NCBI RefSeq assembly: GCF_020520425.1
Contig: NC_079492.1
Coordinates: 68,067,671-68,131,670 of the forward strand
Direction of reading: 5' to 3'
Origin: Spinacia oleracea
Lineage: Eukaryota > Streptophyta > Magnoliopsida > Caryophyllales > Amaranthaceae
DNA: 64,000 bases
Under the pieces are notes generated by a model. That model was not told the DNA's origin. It made no database searches and saw nothing but the letters and a program-made list of their open reading frames with translations. The translations under genes were made by a program, and so were the position numbers. This document shows positions 23,397-33,569 of the stretch, one piece after another (positions within the stretch are counted from its first letter, which is position 1; each line of letters begins with the position of its first letter).

Positions 23397-23684
23397 TGAC
23401 TTTGTACTTTGAACTTGTCCTGGTGGGGGGAGATTCCTATGTAGTGATTTTGCAGGTTTGGTAAATGCCGAAGTTGAATCAAGGCTCGTGAGCGGGGAAA
23501 GAATATGCTAGCTGGATTGTATAAATTGATAAGGTTGTAATAGTTTTACTTGTGAATTTCTTAAGTTAAAATAGGAGAGTTGTTCATGAGATTGATTTGA
23601 TTCTTGGTGGATTAAGAGTTAAGTGTGATTAATGTTCAATAAGATATTCTACTTAGCATCTCGTAGAGAGCGGGCTGTTACACC
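23397..23684. other. Unassigned sequence before the truncated gypsy 3' LTR
   Basis: No gene. It holds a G-rich purine run TGGTGGGGGGAGA (23421-23433), which could be the gypsy polypurine tract, but no LTR start follows it. It ends with GAGCGGGCTGTTACA. The reverse of this, TGTAACAGCCCG, resembles the start of some gypsy LTRs, so part of this stretch may be a second LTR remnant that replaced the 5' part of the Athila 3' LTR. Confidence 0.35.
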
Positions 23685-23967
23685 TGCTCCCGACGGGCGG
23701 ATTTCGAGCTGGTGACGACAACCCAGCAGGCCAAGCGCGCGGTTTTCTTCCGGTTTTTTCTTTATTTTTATGGGCAAACTATAAATATTAGGCTTCATTA
23801 TTTGTAGGGGACATCTTATTTTCTAGTATTAGACCCTTAGTTTATTTTCTCTTAATCTAGTTTTCACTCAAATTTGTTCCAAGCACTTATTTTTAGTTTC
23901 AATCAAAGCTCCAATTTTTAGTTCATCCTTTTGTTCTACATTTAGGTATTGCTTTCTATTTTTCTTT

Positions 23968-24322
23968 AGGAAAATTTGGTAATATTAATCCAAGCTTTGG
24001 CCGGTTTTCTTTTATTAATCCCACCTACGACATATTTTTTAATAATCCCACCTTTACTACCCAACGACTTTTATTAGCCTTAAGTGACCGGTAATCGGTG
24101 AAAAAGTCATCGAGATGGTGATGAATTGATGATGATGACTTAATATATCGAGAGAGAGTACTTCCACGTAGGGACATATTACCGCCTACAATAGGTTTAT
24201 GACGTGTTGGGCCCAATAAAAGTCGCTGGGTAGTAAAGGTGAGATTATTAAAAAATATGTCGTAGGTGGGCTTAATAAAAGAAAATCGGCCAAAGGTTGG
24301 ATTAATATTATCAAATTTTCCT
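23968..24322. mobile_element. MITE with about 110-bp terminal inverted repeats in the gypsy LTR
   Basis: The ends read AGGAAAATTTGGTAATATTA and, on the other strand, AGGAAAATTTGATAATATTA. The inverted similarity extends about 110 bp inward. The 5' LTR lacks this 355-bp segment (empty site near 4235), which proves insertion. No clean target duplication is visible, so the superfamily is uncertain. Confidence 0.8.
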
Positions 24323-24736
24323 TTGCTTTATTAATTACTTTTGATCATGTTTTCCATTATGTTGATTACTTTGTTATTTGTTATTATGCTTGAGTAATTT
24401 ATTTTCTAGGGTTTGGGGATCCTTGAATAATATGAAGGGATATTGAATAATTGTGATTGTTGACATTGTAATTAATTCCTATTGATTGGTTTATTTCACT
24501 ATACAATTAGATTTGCGTAGGTTTAATTGTTGTAGTTATGCAATATCAAGTTAAGATTCGAGAGATGCAATTTGATGTTTAGGCTTGTGTCAATAGGTGG
24601 AATTAGAGTTAATACGTAGCGAGAGCCCGTTAATTCTAAGTCTATGATTAGTATCGATTCGAGAGAGCATGCTAGTCTAATTAATTACTTTGTTGATTAT
24701 CGTGATTGTTTATTGTCCTGGATTGTTATTTGTTGG

Positions 24737-24739
24737 TGA
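24737..24739. repeat. Target-site duplication TGA of CACTA element TE1
   Basis: TGA at 24737-24739 and TCA (TGA on the minus strand) at 31151-31153 flank the two TE1 termini. The empty site is TGA at 4641-4643 in the 5' LTR. A 3-bp duplication is the CACTA hallmark. Confidence 0.75.
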
Positions 24740-27700
24740 CACTCGTGGACAAACAATCATTTGCATCACCACATTTGCCTCGCGTATTTAAACATGTGAC
24801 GCAATTGGCAGTTTTTAGTATTAAAATTAGTCATTTGCGTCGCAGAATTACTAATCTGCGACGCAAAATATTCACTCCTTTGCGTCGCAGAATTAAAAAT
24901 CTGCGACGCAGATGATTCTAAGAGTCATCTGCGTCGCAGATTTGTAATTGTGCGACGCAAGGGAGTAAACAAATTTCGGAACTTTAATTAGTTTTTCATT
25001 TTGGATTTGGCCGCGTCTTCTCTCCTCAAGATTTACTCTAACCAAAGCAACGTCACTGACCTAAGTCTCACTTCACACCTCACTGCCGCTGCCATTCCCA
25101 CCGCCTTCACTACCGTCGTTCTAGCCCGTCGTTCCGGCCCCTGCGTCGTTCTTCTGTTCAACCTCAACGTGCTGTTCGTCCTTATAGCGCATCCCACCAC
25201 AAGGCCCCTGCCGTCGTTCTCTAGACGACGCATCGCACAATAAGGACAAGACCACGACGCTGGTCCCTGTTGACGCCGCCGACCACGCCGCCGACCACTC
25301 CGGCGGCGCCCCTGCTCAGTTGGTTTTGTTGAATTTTAAAAAGACTCCTAGAGAACCTAAAGAAAGTGTTCTCAAGCAAAGTAAGTCGAATTTCCCCTCC
25401 CTTTGTTATCGAATTTTTGGGATTTTATAAATTTGGATTTTTATTAGGGTTTGGGTTGATGAATTTTTGATTTTTTTGTGTGGGATTGGCAGAATCACCA
25501 GCTGAATTTTTTGCGGAGAATAAGAATATTGCAGGATTTGACAATGTAAGTTCCAAGCTCAATCCTTTACAAGTATTTAGTGCTTTTTTCTTCCTTATGT
25601 GTGTGATTTTTAATTAATTTTTGACCTAGGAATTGTTGTTTTATGGCCATCTAAGAGAAATGAATACGATCTCGCTTGAACTATATGATTCTCTTGTTGT
25701 TTGGTTGGACGCATAATTCGTCAATTGGTAGAAGGTACACCCGGTTGCATGCTAACAAATTTCATTAAATAATTTGGTTAATGAAAATAACAGCTTGCTG
25801 AAATAGCCAATTAATTTCTCTATTGTGAAATAGTGATACTGATATTTATTTCTTATTGCTCCTGCATCACTCGAATTGTATTGAAGTAATCGCCTTCTTC
25901 TACCGTGCATTCACTGAAATTTTACCAATAATGAGTCTCTACTCAATATTTATGGTACTGCCAACATGAAATTTGAGGGGAATTTGAGGTGTGTTAATAG
26001 GTTGTAGTGGAAAGTAATGCGGGTAATATCATTTCTAGAATTTCATATCGTGATATTGTTCTTTTGCAGCCTGGTAAGTCCCTGTATACTACTGTTAGAG
26101 AGTTGGTGGAAAATGCTCTCGATTCTGCTGAGTCTATATCAGAGCTTCCTGTTGTGGAGGTCACAATGTAAGTGGTTTCATTCTATGATTATGGCGTGTA
26201 TGTAAAGTTGGCATTGTCCAAATTTGTTGATAAGCTTGGTGTTTGATCAAGTTGTTTTTAATTTAGCATCTGATTTCGTGCTTTTACCAACTGTTGTTAT
26301 TGCAGTGAAGAGATTGGAAAAAGTAAGTTTAACGCCATGATTGGTCTCATTGATCGGGAGCGAGTTGATCAGGAATTATATGATGATTTTGAGACTGCTA
26401 AGGCTCGTGAGGTACGTGAACTTCCAGTGTCCTTTTAAATGCAAGTATTAATTCAAGCATGATTACTCTAGTAGTAGGCTAGTAGTTATAGAATACTTTC
26501 CATGTCTGTGGCTATGTTGACTCGTGGCTTATTCTTGAGTGTTCTCTTTACATCTTAATTTGGTCAGCCTGTTGTCCTAGTCAATGTTACTCAGACTCTT
26601 TATTTTACCTCAAGTACTCGTGTCGATCCTCGACCCGTGTCGGATCCAAGCATCGGTCAGCATCTTTATTTTCCATGCTATATTATGAATGGTATCAGGC
26701 TTATATGATTCGTATTAAACTTATGCAGGCTTTGATTTGGTCCAAGATGAGTACCAGACTACCAATAGAGATATCATCAGCATTGAAAGGCCAAAATTTA
26801 CTATCATTCTGCAGGCTGGATATTGACATTCATAGGTATTATTAATATTGAAAGAATTTGTGGGTTTATACTTGTATTTCCAATGCTTGATAGGTTTATG
26901 CTTGACATAGTTCTACTAATATAGTGATATGCTAGTGTTTTTTATTGCTCCCTTGGAATACAAAGTACTTTTTTTTTAATCATTTATGTAATGATTTTTT
27001 TCCAGCAATATTCCCCACATTCACTTACATGAAAAGCGTGAAAACAAGGACCGTTGGCATGGAGGTGAAATTCAAGTTGTCATTGAGGGAAACTGGACTA
27101 CCTACCGGGTATTTGTTACAATTTTCATATGATCTTTATCCGGACATAGCTTCTTCTGCTTTGCCTATTTGCACTTTAGTTACCAGCACTTGAAATTCCT
27201 GATATTTTCTAATAACTGGTACCATATTCATGCAGTCTAAGATATTGCACTACATGCGTCAGATGGCTGTAATCACACCTTATGCTCAATTCATCTTCAA
27301 ATTTGTCTCAGAAACACCTGAGTATGTTGTCCCCTTTTCTTTAGTTTTCTGCATTTTTCTCTTGCCACATTTGGGCCTTTTCAATGCATGAGAACTCTTA
27401 CTTTTCCCCAGAGTAGGCCTAATTCACTGAGTATGTTGTCTTCTAGGCATTGGCTAATCTTTTTCTTTTGATGCAGTAAAAATATGACGATAGGATTTGC
27501 ACGAAGAACTGATGTAATGCCTCCGGTACCCATGGAGACAAAGTACCATCCATCTGCTGCTGATCTATTACTTATTAAGCGGCTTATTGGGGAAACTTCA
27601 AAGCAGAATTTGTTACAATTTCTTCAACATGAGTTTGTGAATATAGGAAAACCTCACGCTGAGCGTCTGATTGGTAAGTAATTATTAATGTAAATCACAG

Positions 27701-27990
27701 AATGATGTATTAATTACCTTGTAAGTAAAATGGAAAATAATGTTAAATTTGGGAGGTCGAATGAATTTGAGATGCGACAAAGTGAATTTTTACATTGAGG
27801 TTGTGTTGTACTTGTGATTCTCCTATCATTGGATGGTTATCCTTACCTTGTCCATTTCGTGCTCGCTTAGACACTATCAATCCTAGGACAGAAAGATCTG
27901 TTGTAAAGAAGGCTTTGTTTTTGAGGTTACTTACAGAAACACAAGTTTTGTGATTCCATTTTCCCAAAGTTTTTGTCTTGTTATCATAGT
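24740..27990 (+). mobile_element. CACTA element TE1, left part, carrying TOP6B exons
   Basis: The terminus CACTCGTGGACAAACAATCA is followed by a subterminal zone (24760-24965) of repeated TGCGTCGCA / TGCGACGCA motifs in both orientations. The same motifs fill the other terminus at 31154-31600. Captured TOP6B sequence occupies about 25000-27990. The element stops at AGT (27988-27990), where CACTA X sequence now begins. Its continuation is inverted at 31154-33566. This is a Pack-CACTA-like structure (transduplication of a host gene). Confidence 0.75.
25300..27673 (+). pseudogene. TOP6B: DNA topoisomerase VI subunit B fragment, N-terminal exons (captured)
   Basis: TOP6B is the ATPase subunit of plant topoisomerase VI, needed for endoreduplication. 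Exons with good splice sites: end of exon 1 at 25380 (LKQ), 25493-25545 (SPAEFFAENKNIAGFDN), 26070-26167 (YTTVRELVENALDSAE, the ATP-binding N box), 26306-26411, 26729-26835 (ALIWSKM), 27006-27108, 27236-27321 and 27477-27673 (RRTDVMPP). Codon phase is kept at every junction. The exons expected between 26411 and 26729, which carry the DNGxGMP and GKFGLGAK nucleotide-binding boxes, are absent; both boundaries are phase 0. The start codon is not resolved. The next exons are inverted at 33022-33449. It cannot encode an active ATPase. Confidence 0.88.
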
Positions 27991-28677
27991 CACTAGTACA
28001 AAAAAGGGATATTGCCATGAGCCTAAAAGGGGTTATTGATTCGTATTAAGTGCGAAGCATATAGACTCGATGCAATTGAAGGCATTCAATTGCTTCGCGC
28101 GAGTGCGAAGCAATTAAGATTCCTATTGCATTGCACTTACCAATATTTCGAAACATTTGATCGTAGCAACTATTAAAACGTACTAGCAATTGCTTCGCGC
28201 CTATCAATTGTTCGAAGCATTAAAAGTTCCAATTGCTTCGAACTTATGAATTATTCAAATAAATTTATTTAAGTAATTTCTTTGGTCTCAATCATAAGCC
28301 CGAAGCAATATATGCAATTTTTTAATTTTTAAAAAATATTCCACAAAGAGGGAATAACACCTCCATTTTCAACGAGGCAATCTAGTATACCACACGTCCC
28401 ATCATCTATCTCCAAAGCGCTTCATTTTGTACCAATAATAAGCAATTAAAATCAAAAAAAAATCAACTATCATAAAGTATTTCCCATGACCCATACAAAA
28501 TCATTAACCATTAAAAATCCATAAAATCATCCTAAAACGGCATCTATTACAAGTTGTCCAAAACATCAAAATATTTCAAAACAAATAAACTGCAAGGGAA
28601 GATAAGCTTTAACAGTTACAAGTAAATATCTTAATATCTAATAATAGTAGCTTTTAATTCTAACAAAATACTATACT

Positions 28678-29310
28678 TCAGGAGAATACAAAGTCCAAAA
28701 AGTATAGAGCCCAACAAGTTAAAACTTCACGAATTCGCCGATTAGTATAAGGTTTAGTCACCTTAAAATCCTGGAAAGAAAAAAAAAACAATGTTAACAT
28801 ATATAATATCTAAAGATATCATTAACTTAAATCTATTTAAAAAATTCCGTACCTTGAATAGATTTTCACTTCCACTATATGAGTGGACTATGTCATACAT
28901 GAACCTTGATGTAAAATACCCGCACTCAGTACCCCCGTCCTGTTGAGCACACTAGAGAAAACCAATTTAATATTTCACGGGTCAACAAGTCATTACTTAA
29001 ATTAAATTTCCAAAAAAGAAATGATAAAAACTGTAGATATTTACCACAGTAGCACCCCATTGTAATTGTTGACCTTTACTTTTCCCACCATATGCCTTGT
29101 AAGTTTCGAAGGCACTGTTCAATGATCATTATTCAGAAATACTATGAGATAATTGTACAAATTAATCAATTTATAGATAAATGTTGAAAAAATAAATTAT
29201 GAACTTACCTATCCAATACCACTCTTATTGCTAGGCTGCGTTTCTTCTTAATTGAATCAAATACGTGAACCGTATTTATGGTAAGGTAAATCACAAGAAG
29301 CACCTGATTG
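28678..29310 (-). pseudogene. Ulp1-like C-terminal exons of CACTA X second gene, catalytic His lost
   Basis: Four exons: 29209-29310, about 29043-29112, 28853-28951 and 28678-28770. They encode VHVFDSIKKK (catalytic-Asp region), CAQQDGGTECGYFTSRFMYDI (catalytic Gln/Cys region) and the C-terminus. In Y the first exon reads NNHWVLLVI. Here a 3-bp deletion near 29305 changes it to NNQVLLVI and removes the HW motif. With the frameshift at 3015-3020 this copy is dead. The donor at 28851-28852 is still GT, unlike Y. Confidence 0.75.
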
Positions 29311-29421
29311 CTACATGTTTAAAGAACCAATGAACAAAATTAGCTATTGTTTATATGAAAAGGGAAATCCTATAATAATAAGAATGTCAATAGCGTGTGA
29401 ATTAATATTTACCACTCGTAC

Positions 29422-29815
29422 AAGAAACACTTTCCATGCCCTTATTTTGGAGGGCAACGACCTCTTAATTGGTAGTGTGGGATGTAATGCAAAGATCATT
29501 CATACTGGAGAGGGGGGAGCACCTTCTGACCAGTATGGTTAGAATTTTAGTATGTAATGTAAGGGGAATCAACTTGCCTAGTAAACAACTAAAGGTGAAG
29601 AATTTTCTTCACTCATATCCATGTGGGCTTGTTGGTCTCCTGAAAACTAAGGTAAAAGCTACTACTTTGGGATTTTGGTAGCTTCGATTGTTTGAAGGTT
29701 GGTGCTTCACATCAAATATTTCTTGTCACAGTGGGGGTAGAATCATTCTAGTCTGAATCCTACCTCTTATATTGTGAATATTTCTTTTCTTTACATTTAT
29801 AGTTGTGTGTTTTTC
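29422..29815 (+). mobile_element. LINE endonuclease fragment inside CACTA X
   Basis: The plus strand encodes a broken L1-type ORF2 start, ILVCNVRGINLPSKQ and WCFTSNISCHSGGRI. This is similar to the intact LINE ORF2 at 50549 (FVMNVRGLNSAQKQ, WCVTSNFHTHKGGRI). It lies in an intron of the X second gene. A shortened version occupies the same position in Y (34998-35085). Confidence 0.7.
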
Positions 29816-30925
29816 GTGTGAGTGAGGGTGTGTGGTATGTGTGCAAGACTGCAGAGGTATGCAACATGTGTGCAAGCTAGTGTGACAGCAAGAATCTTAG
29901 TTGCTGTGTGCATGTGTGAGGCTTGCAGGGGCAGCAGAAACAAGCATCATATTTATTTGAACTTATCTAAACTTATTGACTCTTATCGGAACTTATTTAG
30001 AACAAGACTGAACAATTCAATCTGCATATATTTGCAGGAGAGGCACTTTAGGCACTTTCTACTGAGAACACTTGGAATTGATTCTCCTACTCAGAACACA
30101 ATTACCAATTCCTTGCAACCACCACCTTGCAGGTTGCTTCATGGCTGTGATCTCATCGAAGATGGAGTGGTTTCTTGACCCTAGGACATTATGATAGTTG
30201 ATGTAGTGGATTTTATGAACAATTTAGAAATATATGAACTTTGTGCTTGTATGCAATTGCCACCTCCCCTCAGCTCACCCCACCCAAATCTGGCCTTGTG
30301 CTTTGATCTTGTTATCCTAAATGCTTTTTTCCTTCCCCCAACAGGGTACGTAAATGAAAACAAGCCTAGAAAAACTGAGAACAGTTATAAGGAATATTGT
30401 AATGCTCATCAATGAGACATTGGTCAAGGAGATATTGAACTTTTTGTAATTTTTGATGGCCATGGAGATATTGAACTTTTAAGTTTGCTTCTTGTATGAT
30501 TCAGTAGCTCTATGATGTTAAAGAAAATCCCTAGTACTGGGTTTTAAACAATAAACTTTGAGGAAGTTTGCAGTGAATCAAAAGTTTTGCTACTATGCTT
30601 TCCCTATGTAGGCAAGGAATAGAAAATTGAGATTTGCTAAGCAAAAATCTTTGCAGAAGCAACCTGACATGCGAAATTTTATGGATGAAGATGAAGCTTT
30701 GAAGCAGGTAACTTTATCAGGTCTCTGAGCACTAACTATATGATTTGTGGTTCTCTTTTGGGGAAAATTTTTAATATTTCTTGGTGAGAAGACTGAGAAC
30801 ACTCAAATAACCTCTCATACTGTTAGTTGTTTTGGGCAAGACTGGAATGCACTTAACAGGGGTGATTATACCTTTATACACAGATTATAGGGGAGCATGC
30901 AATCGTGGATTGAGTTTGACTGTTT
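29816..30925. other. CACTA X internal DNA with exon-like segments, unidentified
   Basis: No recognised gene. Two segments look like exons. 30041-30175 follows TATTTGCAG and reads ERHFRHFLLRTLGID. 30610-30708 lies between TGTAG and GTAACT and reads ARNRKLRFAKQKSLQ. They may be captured host exons or chance. The rest shows nothing I recognise. Confidence 0.35.
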
Positions 30926-30930
30926 AGGCT
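30926..30930. repeat. Target-site duplication of the gypsy element, displaced right copy
   Basis: AGGCT here is AGCCT on the minus strand. It abuts the inverted LTR end and matches 3435-3439. Confidence 0.78.
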
Positions 30931-31153
30931 TGACAGGCTAAAGTGGTATCACCTAATCAAAGATAACCTAAGTCCACTAGCTAGGTAGCAAGGTAAGTCA
31001 GGATCGAATCCACAGGGAAACAATGTTCTTTCTACTATTAATCAATTAGGCTAGACTATTGGGAACAAGAGTTTGGTTGATGGTTTGCTAAAACTACGGC
31101 GATAATTAAACAATTAAGAATCAAGATATTAAGGAATCTAGGGTATAGGTTCA
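30931..31153 (-). repeat. Gypsy 3' LTR, terminal 220 bp, inverted
   Basis: The reverse complement of this stretch matches 4641-4862, the end of the gypsy 5' LTR, starting with TGAACCTATACCC. It is exactly the part missing after 24739. Its outer side carries the AGCCT duplication and its inner side carries TGA plus a TE1 terminus. It is the key evidence for the inversion. Confidence 0.9.
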
Positions 31154-31840
31154 TACTAGTGGAAAAAGGGTCATTTGCATCGCACATTTAAGTGCATTTG
31201 CGTCGCACATTGTGCGTGGCAAAAGCTCTCGACGCAAATGACTAAAAGTCATTTGCGTCGTACATTTGTGCGACGCAAATGACCCTCATTTGCGTCGCAC
31301 ATTAAGCAAATGTGCGTGGCAAATGACTTTTCAGGCACCATGTTGAAAAGTCATTTGCCACGCACATTAGCTTAATGTGCGACGCAAATGACTTTTCAGG
31401 CGCCAAAAAAAAAGTCATTTGCCACGCACAATAGCTTAATGTGCGACGCAAATGACAATTTGAGCGCCAAAAAATTAAGTCATTTGCCTCGCACAATAGC
31501 TTAATGTGCGACGCAAATGACATTTTTGGCGCCAAAAAATTAAGTCATTTGCCTCGCACATTAAGCTAACATGCGTGGCAAATGACATTTTTTGTTTTTT
31601 TTAAAAAATTTGTTTTTTAATATTTTAGTTTGTAAATTCCGACATCATCGTCTTTGAAATTAGATGCTTACCAATACCGGGAATACATTTATAAATAATA
31701 CCTGTCACAAAAGTTTACGACGTAATTAACGTTCCCAATAAAAGGCAATTAAATTCGTCATAGATCAACCAACATGTTACAACAAACATAAAATTATTAC
31801 AACAAAGGTAGCTAGCTAGAGATCGAGTTCATATTACAAA

Positions 31841-32310
31841 TTAAGCTAAAAATTCGACATTGTTCATGAAGTAATCTGCCCAAAAATCTTTCACCTCATT
31901 AATCTCCTCCGGTGAATAAGGCAATGTTCTTGAAAAATCCTAAAAAAGTGTAAATAATTCAATTTATCAACGATCGATCAATATAATAGTTTTGTGTACT
32001 TCAATTTATTATATAAAGTACGTAGTTTATGAGAACATACCTTAGTAAGATCTTGACTATTACCATGATTCATTATTATGTCGTACATAAAACGCATGAC
32101 GTAGTAGCCACAATCTAGTGATCCTGGTTGTTGAGCACACTACATGCATTAAAATAAATAACACAAGTAAAATTTCTATCACATTGTATGTTATAATTTT
32201 GAAAAACTTGATTCTTAGGTAAATAATAAACTAATTATACCTGTGCTGGAATCCATGTTAATTTAGTTCCCTTAGATTGTCCACTTAGTCTCTTTTAACT
32301 CCGAAAAGCA
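31841..32310 (-). pseudogene. Ulp1-like C-terminal exons of TE1
   Basis: Exons 32241-32310, 32041-32139 and 31841-31939 encode GQSKGTKLTW, CAQQPGSLDCGYYVMRFMYDI (Gln and catalytic Cys of a Ulp1-type cysteine peptidase) and the C-terminus ending at TAA 31841-31843. A TAA at 32295-32297 interrupts the first of them, and the upstream part with the catalytic His is missing. It shows that TE1 descends from an autonomous CACTA family distinct from X and Y. Confidence 0.72.
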
Positions 32311-32414
32311 CTACACATTCGATAAAATATGCAATTATATATACTTTGTTTACACATGTAAATGCAAAGAATATTTTACATGTAAGTGCAATTATAAATC
32401 ACTACTTTACTTGT

Positions 32415-32750
32415 TTCCTTGGGTCATATTTAGGCAAAAATGAAGTTTAAGGCTCCTTATAATCTATTATATCACATTTAACGCTAATTGGGTCGTTCTA
32501 GGACATATTTGGGCAAAAATGAAGTTTTCGAACCCAACTTTGAACTAAAGAACCTAAGGAATGTTTTCAAACTTATTACACGTTTAATATGCATATTTAC
32601 AACTTTCTAAGGCTCTTTACAATCTATTATTTCACATTTAAGGCTAATTGGGTCGTTCTAGGACATATTTGGGCAAAAATAACCCAACTTTGAACTAAAG
32701 AACCTAAGAAATGTTTTCAAACTTATTACACGTTTAATACAGCATCAAAA
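32415..32750 (-). repeat. 160-bp tandem repeat, about 2 copies, in TE1
   Basis: GGTCGTTCTAGGACATATTT recurs at 32491 and 32651 (period 160). The reverse complement is the same repeat that forms the larger array at 47371-48374 in element Y. Confidence 0.8.
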
Positions 32751-33021
32751 GCTACAAGGCCCAGGACTTTTTGGACCTGGCCAATACCGTGAAGTTTTAA
32801 TAACCAAACACTTTCGTAATAACAAAATGAATCCTTTCGTGTAAATCTTTAAGATGAAAAACAGACTCATAGCAGTCTTTTCACTATATTCCTTCCTTTT
32901 TTCTGTTTTGAGAGACTACATCATCTCCACCTTTTCGTTCCTCAATTATTGACATCACTGCTCTACCTCAATGGCCAAGATCAACAATGTTAACATTAAC
33001 AAAGCAGTAGGAACTACTTAC

Positions 33022-33449
33022 TTGTTTAACATCTTTGCCACCAACGCTGACTCCAGCCTCCACAAGGAAAGGGTGGCCTTCAAATACTTGAGCACTGCAC
33101 ATAATGACATACAGCAGGATGTCAAGTAAAGAAGAAAACTTAATTAGTTCTCAAAAGTTGATACAATCCTGCCTGAGTAAGTAGCAACCATGTCGGGATG
33201 CAACTCTTTTATAATTCCTAAACGAAGATTGTACTCCCCTGCAGGGCTGAGACACTGCAATGCGAATAACTTGCTATAAAAGATGGACACGGATTTCAAT
33301 GCAAATTGATAATTTATAATTAAGTGTGCTTACATCACCACTAGGATCACCGAATTTAGCCTGACGGAACAACTGGTGTATTCGAACTAGTTGTTGTGAT
33401 GTAAGTGATTTTACAGCCATTTTGGGGGTAAAATCTGTGCCCATTTCTC
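33022..33449 (-). pseudogene. TOP6B: TOP6B fragment, following exons, inverted
   Basis: Exons 33334-33449 (MAVKSLTSQQLVRIHQLFRQ), 33169-33254 (SPAGEYNLRLGIIKELHPDM) and 33022-33094 (AQVFEGHPF, GGKDVKQ) continue directly, in phase, from the plus-strand exon ending at 27673. They lie in reverse on the far side of a rearrangement. The donor after 33169 reads GA instead of GT; the others are canonical. The downstream TOP6B exons are absent, so the captured segment ended in the following intron. Confidence 0.88.
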
Positions 33450-33566
33450 CTGCAAATAGACAATAAACATCATAAAGGATCCATCTACATTAGAAAACTT
33501 GTATAGGCTAGCAAATATCCAAAACAAAATACATCAATTCTATGCAAATCAACCATCTCCATTAAC

Positions 33567-33569
33567 ACT
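33567..33569. repeat. Target-site duplication AGT of CACTA Y (displaced copy)
   Basis: ACT here is AGT on the minus strand. The matching AGT is at 27988-27990, at the other half of the same TOP6B intron. Confidence 0.65.

Larger units (their letters stand above)
23685..24739 (+). repeat. Gypsy 3' LTR, left part (truncated, then split)
   Basis: It matches 3950-4643 of the 5' LTR apart from a MITE at 23968-24322. It stops after TTGTTGGTGA (TGA 24737-24739), where a CACTA terminus begins. The remaining 220 bp of the LTR are found inverted at 30931-31153, beginning from the same TGA. The first 500 bp of the LTR are missing. Confidence 0.88.
27991..30925 (-). mobile_element. CACTA element X, 3' terminal part
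   Basis: The terminus CACTAGTACAAAAAAGGGAT is followed by subterminal TTGCTTCG / CGAAGCAA repeats (28050-28320), then the last exons of the Ulp1-region gene. 27991-29421 matches 33570-34997 of element Y in direct orientation. 29440-29815 is a LINE fragment also present in Y. 29816-30925 has no recognised content. At 30926 it meets the gypsy duplication AGGCT, which links it to 2893-3434. It is separated from that piece by the gypsy element and an inversion. Confidence 0.78.
31154..33566 (-). mobile_element. CACTA element TE1, right part, inverted
   Basis: The terminus reads TACTAGTGGAAAAAGGGTCA on the plus strand, like the left TE1 end apart from its first base. 31175-31590 is packed with TCATTTGCGTCGCA motifs in both orientations. 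Then follow Ulp1-like exons (31841-32310), a 160-bp repeat (32415-32750), a 270-bp stretch without recognised content, and TOP6B exons (33022-33449). The piece ends at ACT (33567-33569), where CACTA Y begins. Confidence 0.75.

Noticed and set aside
25300-33449. A functional TOP6B gene
   Set aside because: Exons for nucleotide-binding boxes and the C-terminal half are missing, the remaining exons are split by an inversion, and one donor is mutated.
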